Source: Caryophanales bacterium UBA5455 (GTDB lineage Bacteria > Bacillota_I > Bacilli_A > RFN20 > CAG-826). From it: a DNA stretch of 12,699 nt. The notes under the pieces are model-generated. The model ran no database searches. It was given only the letters and a program-made list of their open reading frames with translations, and was not told where the DNA came from. Location of the stretch: the NCBI GenBank assembly GCA_002427365.1, contig DIQT01000017.1, positions 9,172 to 21,870 of the forward strand. Direction: 5' to 3'. Positions 1-5,628 of the stretch are shown piece by piece. The position numbers were made by a program, and so were the translations under genes. The number at the start of each line of letters is the position of its first letter. Within the stretch, counting starts at the first letter, position 1.

Positions 1-1106
1 ACATTACCATCAATAATTGAGTTTGTTATAACATCGACTTTTTTATACGCCGCAAGCGAATCCGCAATGGCGAATAATGTAAAGGCGGCAACCGATAAAA
101 CAATCGTAATCGCCAGGCGAATCTTTTTGTGGGTTAAGTTACTTGCTCCCATTTTTGCGGCCATTTTTGCTGGGAGTTTCGATTTAACCATTTTAAAATC
201 TTCATAAATTTTATCGTTTGTAAGATCGCTTTCCGTTGGGGCAAATTCCGCTTTTCCTTTGGCGTCGCCCATCACGTTTGTTTTAATAATATTTAGGCTT
301 TCATTTCGCTTTAAATGTTCATTGATTAGGGCAAGGTCTTCAAGCGTTAATTCATACCCTTCCTTCACTAATAAATCGTTTTCATTATTAAATTTCGTTG
401 CTTGTTCAAATTCATCATTAATTACTGACGTTGCAACTTTTGTGACATCTTTAATAATTTTTCCATCGGATAATTCAATAATCCTATCGCCATACGTTTC
501 AGCGGTTTCGCGGTCATGCGAAACAACTATCACAAGTTTTTCTTCGGATAACTTCTTTAATGTATTAAATAATTGTTTGCCTGTTTCACTATCAAGCGCA
601 CCGGTAGGTTCATCCGCTAAAATGATTTCAGGCTTTTTAACTAAGGCGCGGGCAATCGCAATCCGCTGCTTTTGGCCCCCGGAAAGTTCATTAATTCGTC
701 TTTTGCCATAACCCGCTAAATCAAGCGTTTCTAAGATTTCATTAATTTCTTCATTTGTGGCTTTTCGGCCTTGCAGTTCAATCGCTAAGGCGATATTCGC
801 CCCAACATTAAGTTCATCAAGCATGTTATATTCTTGGAAGACAAAACCAACATACGTATTCCGATATGAGTCAAAATTACTTTGCGAAAACTTTTCGGTT
901 GATTTGCCTTTAATGATAATGTCACCACGATCATATTTATCTAATCCCCCAATTAGATTTAATAAGGTCGATTTTCCTGAACCGGATTTTCCTAAAATAA
1001 AAACGAGTCCCTTATCACCAAGATCAAGTGATACATCATTAATCGCATAAACCGGCACCCCTTTTTTCGGTTTATACACCTTCATTAAGTTGCTTATCTT
1101 AATCAT
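1..1106 (-). CDS. MacB-like ABC transporter, fused ATPase-permease (partial, N-terminal 368 residues)
   Basis: This is the 5' part of a gene that runs off the left edge. It encodes an ABC ATPase fused to a permease, the organisation of MacB/LolD-type exporters (lipoprotein, peptide or antimicrobial export) at the cytoplasmic membrane. Translating the minus strand from 1106 gives Walker A GKSGSGKS (about residues 39-46), a Q-loop in FVFQEYN (88-94), signature LSGGQKQR (141-148), Walker B with D-loop LADEPTGALD, and the H-switch VVSHD. A charged linker of about 90 residues follows. A basic stretch then leads into a hydrophobic segment (RLAITIVLSVAAFTLFA), probably the first permease helix. The start ATG is set by GGAGG at 1116-1120; an upstream ATG at 1113 hits a stop after four codons. 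The upstream leader carries a promoter and a terminator-like hairpin. The substrate cannot be told from this part. Confidence 0.93.
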   Translation of the reverse strand, partial: MIKISNLMKVYKPKKGVPVYAINDVSLDLGDKGLVFILGKSGSGKSTLLNLIGGLDKYDRGDIIIKGKSTEKFSQSNFDSYRNTYVGFVFQEYNMLDELNVGANIALAIELQGRKATNEEINEILETLDLAGYGKRRINELSGGQKQRIAIARALVKKPEIILADEPTGALDSETGKQLFNTLKKLSEEKLVIVVSHDRETAETYGDRIIELSDGKIIKDVTKVATSVINDEFEQATKFNNENDLLVKEGYELTLEDLALINEHLKRNESLNIIKTNVMGDAKGKAEFAPTESDLTNDKIYEDFKMVKSKLPAKMAAKMGASNLTHKKIRLAITIVLSVAAFTLFAIADSLAAYKKVDVITNSIIDGN

Positions 1107-1131
1107 TTTGCATTTCCTCCCATTAAAACGC

Positions 1132-1163
1132 AAAAACCCACCTCTTTAACGAGATGAAACTTT
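1132..1163 (-). terminator. Terminator-like hairpin, possibly an attenuator of the ABC transporter
   Basis: On the minus strand, arms 1163-1151 and 1144-1132 pair over nearly 13 positions (several G-U pairs and one T-T mismatch) around a 6-nt GTTAAA loop, and the 3' arm ends in TTTTT. It could terminate the gene at 1247-1852. Because a promoter-like site lies upstream at 1191-1219, it also sits in the leader of the ABC transporter and could attenuate it. Confidence 0.6.
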
Positions 1164-1190
1164 ATTCATATTTTTTATTTGTTAAATTTA

Positions 1191-1219
1191 GTATAGCATT
1201 ATTGCAATCACTTATTAAA
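1191..1219 (-). promoter_or_regulatory. Candidate extended -10 promoter for the ABC transporter
   Basis: On the minus strand TGC-TATACT (extended -10, hexamer 1196-1191) lies 17 nt after a weak -35 TTAATA (1219-1214). Transcription would start near 1184, about 80 nt before the ABC transporter start codon. Confidence 0.45.
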
Positions 1220-1246
1220 AAAGTTATTAATAACGATGACCCATAA

Positions 1247-1852
1247 TTAATTTAATTCGCCTTCACGAATAATCTTTTGAATGCGTGTTGTTGTCGCAAC
1301 TGGATTTAGTGGTTTATAACCAAGGTTTTCATAGTGCCGGACATAATCTTGTTCTTCACTCGATCCGTTTTTTCCTTTTGCTTTATAATCAAGAAAATCG
1401 ATAAAGCCACCAATTCCCCCAACGTCTTCGGGTGGAAAGATACCATTATGATCCATCACACCATAAACAAGTGGTTCTTTATAAGTTTTCTTTAACGTAA
1501 TTGTAAACTCGTTATAATCACCAAAATCATAAACGTAGGTGCATTTTTTATATTTTGAAAATAATTCACTAAGCGGTGTTGAAGTTGCATCAAGAAAGGT
1601 AATTGGAACATCACCATGATCAACGCGGTACCGGTTATAATCACTATCATCATCGGGATAAAGAATTTTTACTTCATAGTTATCCTTAAACATAAATGTC
1701 CATAAATGGTAATCTAAATAATTAGTCGCGGCCATAATAATTTTATGAAGTTGGAGGAAAGTAATATCATCTGGAACAATTAGGTGGAAATAAATTCCAT
1801 TGGGCACAATTATTTTACTATCGGACAGCATAACTTTTAAGCGATAATTCAT
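1247..1852 (-). CDS. Plasmid pRiA4b ORF-3-like family protein
   Basis: This 201-residue protein resembles the pRiA4b ORF-3-like family (also known as an IS1096 TnpR-like passenger), whose molecular function is not established. The visible family pattern is an N-terminal strand followed by FHLIVPDDITFLQLHKII and NYLDYHLWTF (about 22-53), then a central YVYDFGDYNEFTITLKK (about 107-123), then DHNGIFPPEDVGGIGGF (about 134-150). These match the conserved HxF, YDFGD and PPEDxGG blocks of the family. There is no signal peptide or membrane segment, so it is probably cytosolic. AGGAG sits 8 nt before the ATG at 1852, and a promoter lies at 1894-1922. It stands alone, divergent from the SHOCT gene, with no transposase beside it. 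Relatives are often found in mobile DNA, so past transfer is possible but unproven. Confidence 0.8.
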   Translation of the reverse strand: MNYRLKVMLSDSKIIVPNGIYFHLIVPDDITFLQLHKIIMAATNYLDYHLWTFMFKDNYEVKILYPDDDSDYNRYRVDHGDVPITFLDATSTPLSELFSKYKKCTYVYDFGDYNEFTITLKKTYKEPLVYGVMDHNGIFPPEDVGGIGGFIDFLDYKAKGKNGSSEEQDYVRHYENLGYKPLNPVATTTRIQKIIREGELN

Positions 1853-1893
1853 CGTTAGTTCTCCTTTTTATTATTATTTTATTTGCTACTTTA

Positions 1894-1922
1894 ATTGTAC
1901 GTAGTTAAGAAAATTAAAACAA
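1894..1922 (-). promoter_or_regulatory. Promoter of the pRiA4b ORF-3-like gene
   Basis: On the minus strand TTGTTT (1922-1917), a 17-nt spacer and TACAAT (1899-1894) form a good sigma70-type promoter about 42 nt before the start codon at 1852. Confidence 0.65.
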
Positions 1923-1926
1923 GCAA

Positions 1927-1969
1927 TAGTTTAAAAAAATAAACTACTAGTCTTTGCCTAATTATTAGG
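1927..1969. promoter_or_regulatory. Two short palindromes in a divergent intergenic region, possible operators
   Basis: TAGTTTA-(A6)-TAAACTA (1927-1946) has 7-bp perfect arms, and CCTAATTATTAGG (1957-1969) is a perfect 13-bp palindrome centred on one T. Both lie just upstream of the minus-strand promoter at 1894-1922. The AT-rich background weakens the first one. Confidence 0.3.
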
Positions 1970-2082
1970 ATAACGCTTTTCGGTAATATTTTTCTTATGC
2001 TTCTTTTATTATTTTTAAAATTAACATATACTAAAATTAAGTAGAGAACAAACTCTCCATAAAATATCAAAGAAATGAGTGC

Positions 2083-2125
2083 TTGTATTATCTAGCGTAA
2101 ATGCATGGGAGAGATGATAATACAA
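2083..2125 (+). repeat. Perfect 10-bp inverted repeat before the SHOCT gene
   Basis: TTGTATTATC (2083-2092) and GATAATACAA (2116-2125) are exact reverse complements 23 nt apart, ending 10 nt before the start codon at 2136. They could be an operator (arm centres 33 bp apart, about three helical turns) or a leader hairpin. Interleaved with them, CTCTCC (2053-2058) can pair with GGAGAG (2108-2113). That gives either alternative structures or a pseudoknot topology. Confidence 0.5.
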
Positions 2126-2135
2126 TAAAAGCAAG

Positions 2136-2723
2136 ATGAAAAGTGGGGCGGCGGCGGTTACGACGGCGGTTATTATGTTAATTTTAGGTGTCTTCTCGCT
2201 TATTGGCTCAATTGGTGGTGAAGGAAATGATTTTTCATTGTTTGGTGTCATTTTTTCGAGTTTGTTAATTATCTTCACGATTCTAACGTTTATCTTTGTC
2301 CATAAGAAAAAATATCATGAGTTGTTTTTTATGATTTTCTTTATGGTTATTGCTAGCGCTATTTTAGCCTTTACCGTCTTTGCGGGCATTGCCTTTACGG
2401 CTTTAGATTCCGAAATATTTCAAGAATTATTTGATTTGGTTGGTTATTTTATCTTCGTTGTTGGCGGAGTGTTTGGGCTCGTTCCGTTTATCTTCTCAAT
2501 TGTCTACTTTGCCTTACGCGGAAAAGAAAAGCGCGCCCTTCAGGTAAGAGGGGACGCTAGTGAAGAATTTATCTTTCCAGAAGTTCAAGTGACTCCACCA
2601 TTAGGGACTTCACATCGCTATTTAGAAGAACAATTAATTGAGTTACGGAATTTATTTAATCAAGGCTTAATTACCGCCGAAGAATTCGAACGAAAACGCC
2701 AAGAACTTCTTTCGCGCTACTAA
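2136..2723 (+). CDS. Multi-pass membrane protein with C-terminal SHOCT domain
   Basis: This is a 195-residue membrane protein with a SHOCT-type tail and no assignable reaction. Hydrophobic segments lie at about residues 8-27, 34-55, 62-90 (possibly two helices) and 102-126. A basic, charged stretch then leads to a cytosolic C-terminus. Residues 163-191 (LEEQLIELRNLFNQGLIT, then AEEFERKRQELL) have the SHOCT pattern of an amphipathic LxxLxxLxxxGxITxEEFxxKKxxLL motif. SHOCT tails are common in small bacterial membrane proteins, where they are thought to mediate oligomerisation. The ATG at 2136 is the only good in-frame start after the stop at 2118-2120, yet it has no clear Shine-Dalgarno; the nearest purine tract, GGGAGAG, is 22 nt away. 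This suggests unusual initiation or control by the inverted repeats. The gene stands alone and converges on the ATPase gene. Confidence 0.82.
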   Translation: MKSGAAAVTTAVIMLILGVFSLIGSIGGEGNDFSLFGVIFSSLLIIFTILTFIFVHKKKYHELFFMIFFMVIASAILAFTVFAGIAFTALDSEIFQELFDLVGYFIFVVGGVFGLVPFIFSIVYFALRGKEKRALQVRGDASEEFIFPEVQVTPPLGTSHRYLEEQLIELRNLFNQGLITAEEFERKRQELLSRY

Positions 2724-2733
2724 ATAAGTAGTG
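2715..2733 (+). terminator. Weak terminator overlapping the SHOCT stop codon
   Basis: CGCTACT (2715-2721) and AGTAGTG (2727-2733) form a 7-bp stem (one G-U) with an AAATA loop, followed by T-rich TATTTCTTT. It overlaps the TAA stop. Only 33 bp separate this gene from the convergent ATPase gene. Confidence 0.4.
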
Positions 2734-2756
2734 TATTTCTTTAATTGAACGATAAG

Positions 2757-4127
2757 TTAAAAATCATAGAGATTTTCAAGTGTTATTAGATTGTATTTTT
2801 CTTCGCTTTCTAAATCAAACCCTGATTTAGCGACAAAACCAAGTTTATAATAATTAACGTTACATCTTTCCAATTGGAGTTTTAATTTATTAATAACATT
2901 ATTAGTTACTTTTTTATTTGTGTATTTAACTTCATAAACAATAAAGCCGTTTTTGTCTTTTGTTACAACATCAAATTCTCCATTAACTTTTAGTAACGGA
3001 TTATCATACCAATATTTACCAATTTCAAGTAATGAAGGACTAATATTTCCTAATTTGTTTTCTATTATTAAATATTCTTTTGCGATTTTTTCAAACTTCG
3101 TGGGGACAAAGTGTTCGTTAAAGTTTTCGTTTATTAATTCATCGTAAAATTTATCCGGCGCCATAATGGTTCTCGCCGATGAATAGTTATAAATATATCG
3201 ATAATAAAAATCAATATAATTATCGTTTATTTGATAATAAGTTCTTCTTGAGGTAGTTGGCTCATTAATTGGCGTTGTTTTGCTAATAAGATCCATTTTG
3301 ATTAAATCATTTAATACATAGCTTAAGGCTGCACTACTACTTTGTTCACCTAACGAAGTCAAAATATCATTAAATTTATTTTTACCGTTAGCGATTAGCA
3401 AAAAGACTGCGTTTGCGTTATTTAATTTTCGTAACTCTTTCGATAAAACCATTTCAACAAAATCACCTAAGACACTATTTGATTTTATAATTAGTTCGAC
3501 AACGTTTTCTTTAAATGTTTTTGTTTCATCAATTAAACTATTATAGTAAGGAACACCGCCAAAAACGCTATAATATTTAACTTTCGTTTCTAAATCAACA
3601 TTTGGATAAAACAGACTTGCATCTTGGTAATTCATTTCACTAATAAACATCATGCGTGAAATTCGACCAAACAGCGGATTGTCTGCTTCATTTAATCTTT
3701 TCATCACATCAATATATGAACCAAGGAGAACTAATTTGGTTTTTGAAGTGTTTTTATATTCATCAATAACTGCTTGTAAAATACTATCCAAACCTTTTTC
3801 AAGAGCGGTTAAATAAGGATATTCATCAATAACTAAAACAGCATCATTTTTAAAAACAAATGTGAAAAGATCTTCTAATGAATTAAAAGTTAGTTCTCCT
3901 AAATTAAAATGCTTTGTAATAATATTTGATAAAGATGCAATATTGTCATTTAATGTTGTTTCTTTAGCTTGGTAAAATATATATTGTTTTCCAAATTGTT
4001 TAAGCGTTTCTTTAATTAATTCGCTTTTACCAATTCTTCTTCGACCATAAATCACAATATTTTCTTGTTTGTCAGTATTTAAAAGGTTGAGCAAATCCGT
4101 AATTTCTTCTTTTCTTCCAATGAACAT
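2757..4127 (-). CDS. Orphan AAA ATPase of the archaeal-type ATPase / DUF234 family
   Basis: This 456-residue protein matches the STAND-like 'archaeal ATPase' family with a C-terminal DUF234-type domain. Its cellular role is not defined. It opens with FIGRKEEI, then Walker A GRRRIGKS (28-35) and Walker B VLVIDEYPYL (97-106, D101/E102). LLGSYID (134-140) is a probable sensor strand. Residues 151-162 (PLFGRISRMMFI) precede a helical lid. Residues 250-287 resemble a winged helix (NDILTSLG...VLNDLIKMDLI). The C-terminus has GEFDVV (383-388) and IVYEVKY (396-402), a D...ExK arrangement typical of PD-(D/E)XK nuclease-like folds. AAGGAGG lies 5 nt before the ATG. There is no signal peptide or helix, so it is cytosolic. 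The gene is monocistronic, with a near-consensus promoter and a distinctive repeat operator. It could be a regulator, a defence ATPase or a mobile-element relic. Confidence 0.87.
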   Translation of the reverse strand: MFIGRKEEITDLLNLLNTDKQENIVIYGRRRIGKSELIKETLKQFGKQYIFYQAKETTLNDNIASLSNIITKHFNLGELTFNSLEDLFTFVFKNDAVLVIDEYPYLTALEKGLDSILQAVIDEYKNTSKTKLVLLGSYIDVMKRLNEADNPLFGRISRMMFISEMNYQDASLFYPNVDLETKVKYYSVFGGVPYYNSLIDETKTFKENVVELIIKSNSVLGDFVEMVLSKELRKLNNANAVFLLIANGKNKFNDILTSLGEQSSSAALSYVLNDLIKMDLISKTTPINEPTTSRRTYYQINDNYIDFYYRYIYNYSSARTIMAPDKFYDELINENFNEHFVPTKFEKIAKEYLIIENKLGNISPSLLEIGKYWYDNPLLKVNGEFDVVTKDKNGFIVYEVKYTNKKVTNNVINKLKLQLERCNVNYYKLGFVAKSGFDLESEEKYNLITLENLYDF

Positions 4128-4143
4128 AAACGCCTCCTTATTA

Positions 4144-4178
4144 AGTAAAATATAACTTACTAAAACACAACTTACTTA
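4144..4178 (-). repeat. Promoter-proximal tandem 15-bp repeat cluster (likely operator)
   Basis: Read on the plus strand, unit AGTAAAATATAACTT (4144-4158) is followed by a three-mismatch copy (4159-4173) and a 5-nt ACTTA. TAAGTAA (4142-4148) and TTACTTA (4172-4178) are perfect 7-bp arms around the cluster. It covers the predicted start point and early leader of the ATPase transcript, where a bound protein would block transcription. Confidence 0.7.
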
Positions 4179-4179
4179 A

Positions 4180-4208
4180 ATTGTATTTTATGTTTATACT
4201 TTTGTCAA
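4180..4208 (-). promoter_or_regulatory. Strong sigma70-type promoter of the AAA ATPase
   Basis: On the minus strand TTGACA (4208-4203), exactly 17 nt, then TACAAT (4185-4180). This is the best promoter in the window. The predicted start near 4173 falls inside the downstream repeat cluster. Confidence 0.8.
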
Positions 4209-4287
4209 CTTTTATAAATACAAAATAGAGGTCCTTCCATCTTTCGTATCAAAAATTATTTTAGGCAAATTTGTTTATAAATAATTT

Positions 4288-4322
4288 AGTAAAATATAAC
4301 TTAGTAAAATATAACTTACTTA
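4288..4322 (-). repeat. Upstream tandem 15-bp repeat cluster, matching the promoter-proximal one
   Basis: Two identical copies of AGTAAAATATAACTT (4288-4302 and 4303-4317) are followed by ACTTA (4318-4322), the same layout as 4144-4178 and offset by exactly 144 bp. A second possible promoter, minus-strand TTGAAT (4335-4330), 16 nt, TATATT (4313-4308), would overlap it. The rest of 4128-4503 holds no gene that can be supported. Confidence 0.7.
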
Positions 4323-4387
4323 ACTTTTAATTCAAAATGATCCAAGTTGTTTTCTTAGTCTTCCTTTAAAAACAATTATTATTAAAA

Positions 4388-4426
4388 AAATAAGCAGCTA
4401 TGACATTATTCAACAGCTACTTATTT
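4388..4426 (-). terminator. Terminator downstream of tRNA-Leu(CAA)
   Basis: Arms AAATAAG-c-AGCT (4388-4399) and AGCT-a-CTTATTT (4415-4426) pair over 11 of 12 positions. On the minus strand the stem is followed by a T-run (TTATTTTTTT), fitting a terminator for the tRNA gene ending at 4504. Confidence 0.65.
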
Positions 4427-4503
4427 CTCATTTTTATATCGTTTTAAACACTAAAGTCATATTTTTTTGCTTTTAAGAGCTTAAACCGGTATTTTGCGCT
4501 TTT

Positions 4504-4588
4504 TGGTGCCCGCAGCCGGACTCGAACCGGCAAGAGTTTCCTCGATGGATTTTGAGTCCATTGCGTCTACCAATTCCACCATGCGGGC
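4504..4588 (-). tRNA. tRNA-Leu (anticodon CAA)
   Basis: Read on the minus strand from GCCCGCA at 4588 to an encoded CCA at 4506-4504, 85 nt. The 7-bp acceptor stem (GCCCGCA/TGCGGGC) is intact. The anticodon stem ATGGA/TCCAT holds loop CTCAAAA (anticodon CAA, reads UUG). There is a long variable arm of class II type, and a T-loop GGTTCGAGTCC. It has its own promoter at 4598-4626 and a terminator at 4388-4426. Confidence 0.96.
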
Positions 4589-4597
4589 AATGTCATA

Positions 4598-4626
4598 ATT
4601 ATAAATGAGCAAATCTATTTATACAA
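4598..4626 (-). promoter_or_regulatory. Promoter of tRNA-Leu(CAA)
   Basis: On the minus strand TTGTAT (4626-4621), 17 nt, TATAAT (4603-4598, a perfect -10). It sits 10 nt from the 5' end of the tRNA and lies after the tRNA-Arg terminator, so the two tRNAs are separate units. Confidence 0.75.
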
Positions 4627-4639
4627 TGCTTTTAAATAG

Positions 4640-4662
4640 AAAAACCCACTACGAGGAGTGGG
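4640..4662 (-). terminator. Terminator of tRNA-Arg(CCG)
   Basis: On the minus strand a perfect 6-bp stem CCCACT/AGTGGG around CCTCGT is followed at once by TTTTT. It lies 14 nt beyond the tRNA-Arg CCA end. Confidence 0.75.
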
Positions 4663-4675
4663 CTAAATTTCATTA

Positions 4676-4752
4676 TGGCGCGCTCGACACGATTCGAACG
4701 TGCGACTTCCACCTTCGGAGGGTGGCACTCTATCCAACTGAGCTACGAGCGC
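4676..4752 (-). tRNA. tRNA-Arg (anticodon CCG)
   Basis: Minus strand from GCGCTCG at 4752 to an encoded CCA at 4678-4676, 77 nt. Cloverleaf: D arm AGCTCAGTTGGATAGAGT, anticodon stem CCACC/GGTGG with loop CTCCGAA (anticodon CCG, reads CGG), T arm CACGTTCGAATCGTG, acceptor GCGCTCG/CGAGCGC. The ZIP gene ends only 48 nt upstream, so operon read-through may add to its own promoter. Confidence 0.96.
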
Positions 4753-4764
4753 ATAACGTCATTT

Positions 4765-4792
4765 ATAATACCACAAAACACACAAATGTAAA
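4765..4792 (-). promoter_or_regulatory. Promoter of tRNA-Arg(CCG)
   Basis: On the minus strand TTTACA (4792-4787), 16 nt, TATTAT (4770-4765), 12 nt before the tRNA 5' end. No terminator is visible between it and the ZIP stop codon. Confidence 0.6.
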
Positions 4793-4800
4793 TTGTTTTA

Positions 4801-5628
4801 TTAGCCTAAGAGGACGTCGAGTACCATCATTACTGCGAAACCAAACAAAACGGAAAAAGTTCCAACGTGTGTATTGCCTTCTTCCATCGTCGCGGGGATT
4901 AATTCTTCAATAACTACATACATCATTGTGCCAGCTGCAAAGGAGAGTAACCAAGGCATTGTGCCACCTAAATAGTTACCTAAAACAATCCCAATAACTG
5001 CCGCAACTGGTTCGACGACGCCGCTTAAAACACCCATACCAAATGCTTTACGTTTTGATCCTAGTGTTTCCGCCATGGGAATAGAAACCGCGGCACCTTC
5101 AGGAATATTTTGAATTCCCATCCCGATTGCTAAGGCTAAAGCACCAAAAAGGGTAACGGGATTTTCAACTGATCCCGGCATCCGAATCGCCGCAATAGCT
5201 GCCCCAAAAACAATCCCAACAGATAAACCTTCAGGAACATTATGAATAATCATCGCTGCAAAAAGTTTCCAAGACCGGCGTTCTTTTTTTGTTTCTAAGC
5301 CTTCGACTTCACCGGTAACTGCGTGTTTATGAGGAACTAGTTTATCAATAATCCACATAAAGAAGGCCCCAAGGCCAAACCCAAGGACAACGGGAACAAA
5401 GCCCCAAACTTGACCCCAAAATTGTTCATTTGCGTAGTCAAAAGCTGGAATAATTAAACTCCATACACTTGCCGCAATCATCACACCCGCGGCAAAGCCT
5501 AAGAAAACCGTATTTAATCTTGCTAAGTGTTTTTTCTTAATAAAATAAACAAAAGCGGCGCCAATCGACGTCGATAAGCCTGTAATTAATACTCCTAGAA
5601 TTACGATCCACCAATTAATTTCTGTCAT
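4801..5628 (-). CDS. ZIP-family divalent metal transporter (GufA-like)
   Basis: This 275-residue membrane protein is a ZIP (zinc/iron permease) importer, moving Zn2+ or similar divalent ions into the cytosol. About eight hydrophobic segments are visible. The two signature helices are intact: HNVPEG (129-134, TM4) and QNIPEG (173-178, TM5), with EELIP (241-245). In ZupT the TM5 motif starts with His; the Gln here is typical of the GufA-like branch. The cytosolic loop between TM3 and TM4 (about 95-120) holds HKH and acidic residues, as usual for a metal-sensing loop. It is the last gene of the cardiolipin synthase-thioesterase operon and overlaps the thioesterase end by 14 bp, so translation is probably coupled. 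Its AAGAAG ribosome site lies within the upstream gene. The exact metal is not decided by sequence. Confidence 0.93.
   Translation of the reverse strand: MTEINWWIVILGVLITGLSTSIGAAFVYFIKKKHLARLNTVFLGFAAGVMIAASVWSLIIPAFDYANEQFWGQVWGFVPVVLGFGLGAFFMWIIDKLVPHKHAVTGEVEGLETKKERRSWKLFAAMIIHNVPEGLSVGIVFGAAIAAIRMPGSVENPVTLFGALALAIGMGIQNIPEGAAVSIPMAETLGSKRKAFGMGVLSGVVEPVAAVIGIVLGNYLGGTMPWLLSFAAGTMMYVVIEELIPATMEEGNTHVGTFSVLFGFAVMMVLDVLLG

Noticed and set aside
259..1050. Two plus-strand ORFs (150 and 97 codons)
   Set aside because: They lie antisense to the ABC transporter ATPase domain, whose Walker and signature motifs are clear on the minus strand.
2101..2139. Twelve-codon ORF whose TGA overlaps the SHOCT start codon (ATGA), possible coupled leader peptide
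   Set aside because: No ribosome site precedes it, and so short a frame is expected by chance.
2149..2167. GC-rich GCGGCGGCGG tract at the start of the SHOCT gene
   Set aside because: It simply encodes the Ala run of the N-terminal segment in frame.
2021..2278. Minus-strand ORF of 85 codons
   Set aside because: It is antisense to the start of the SHOCT membrane gene, has no family resemblance and lacks a ribosome site.
2953..3147. Plus-strand ORF of 64 codons
   Set aside because: It is a shadow of the ATPase C-terminal domain.
4216..4275. Short minus-strand stretch reading LPKIIFDTKDGRTSILYL before a stop, possibly the C-terminus of a lost gene
   Set aside because: It is only about 20 codons between stops, with no start and no family match, too short to separate from chance.
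4605..4913. Plus-strand ORF of 102 codons
   Set aside because: It runs antisense through tRNA-Arg and into the ZIP gene; its IRTCDFHLRR part is the reverse of the tRNA.
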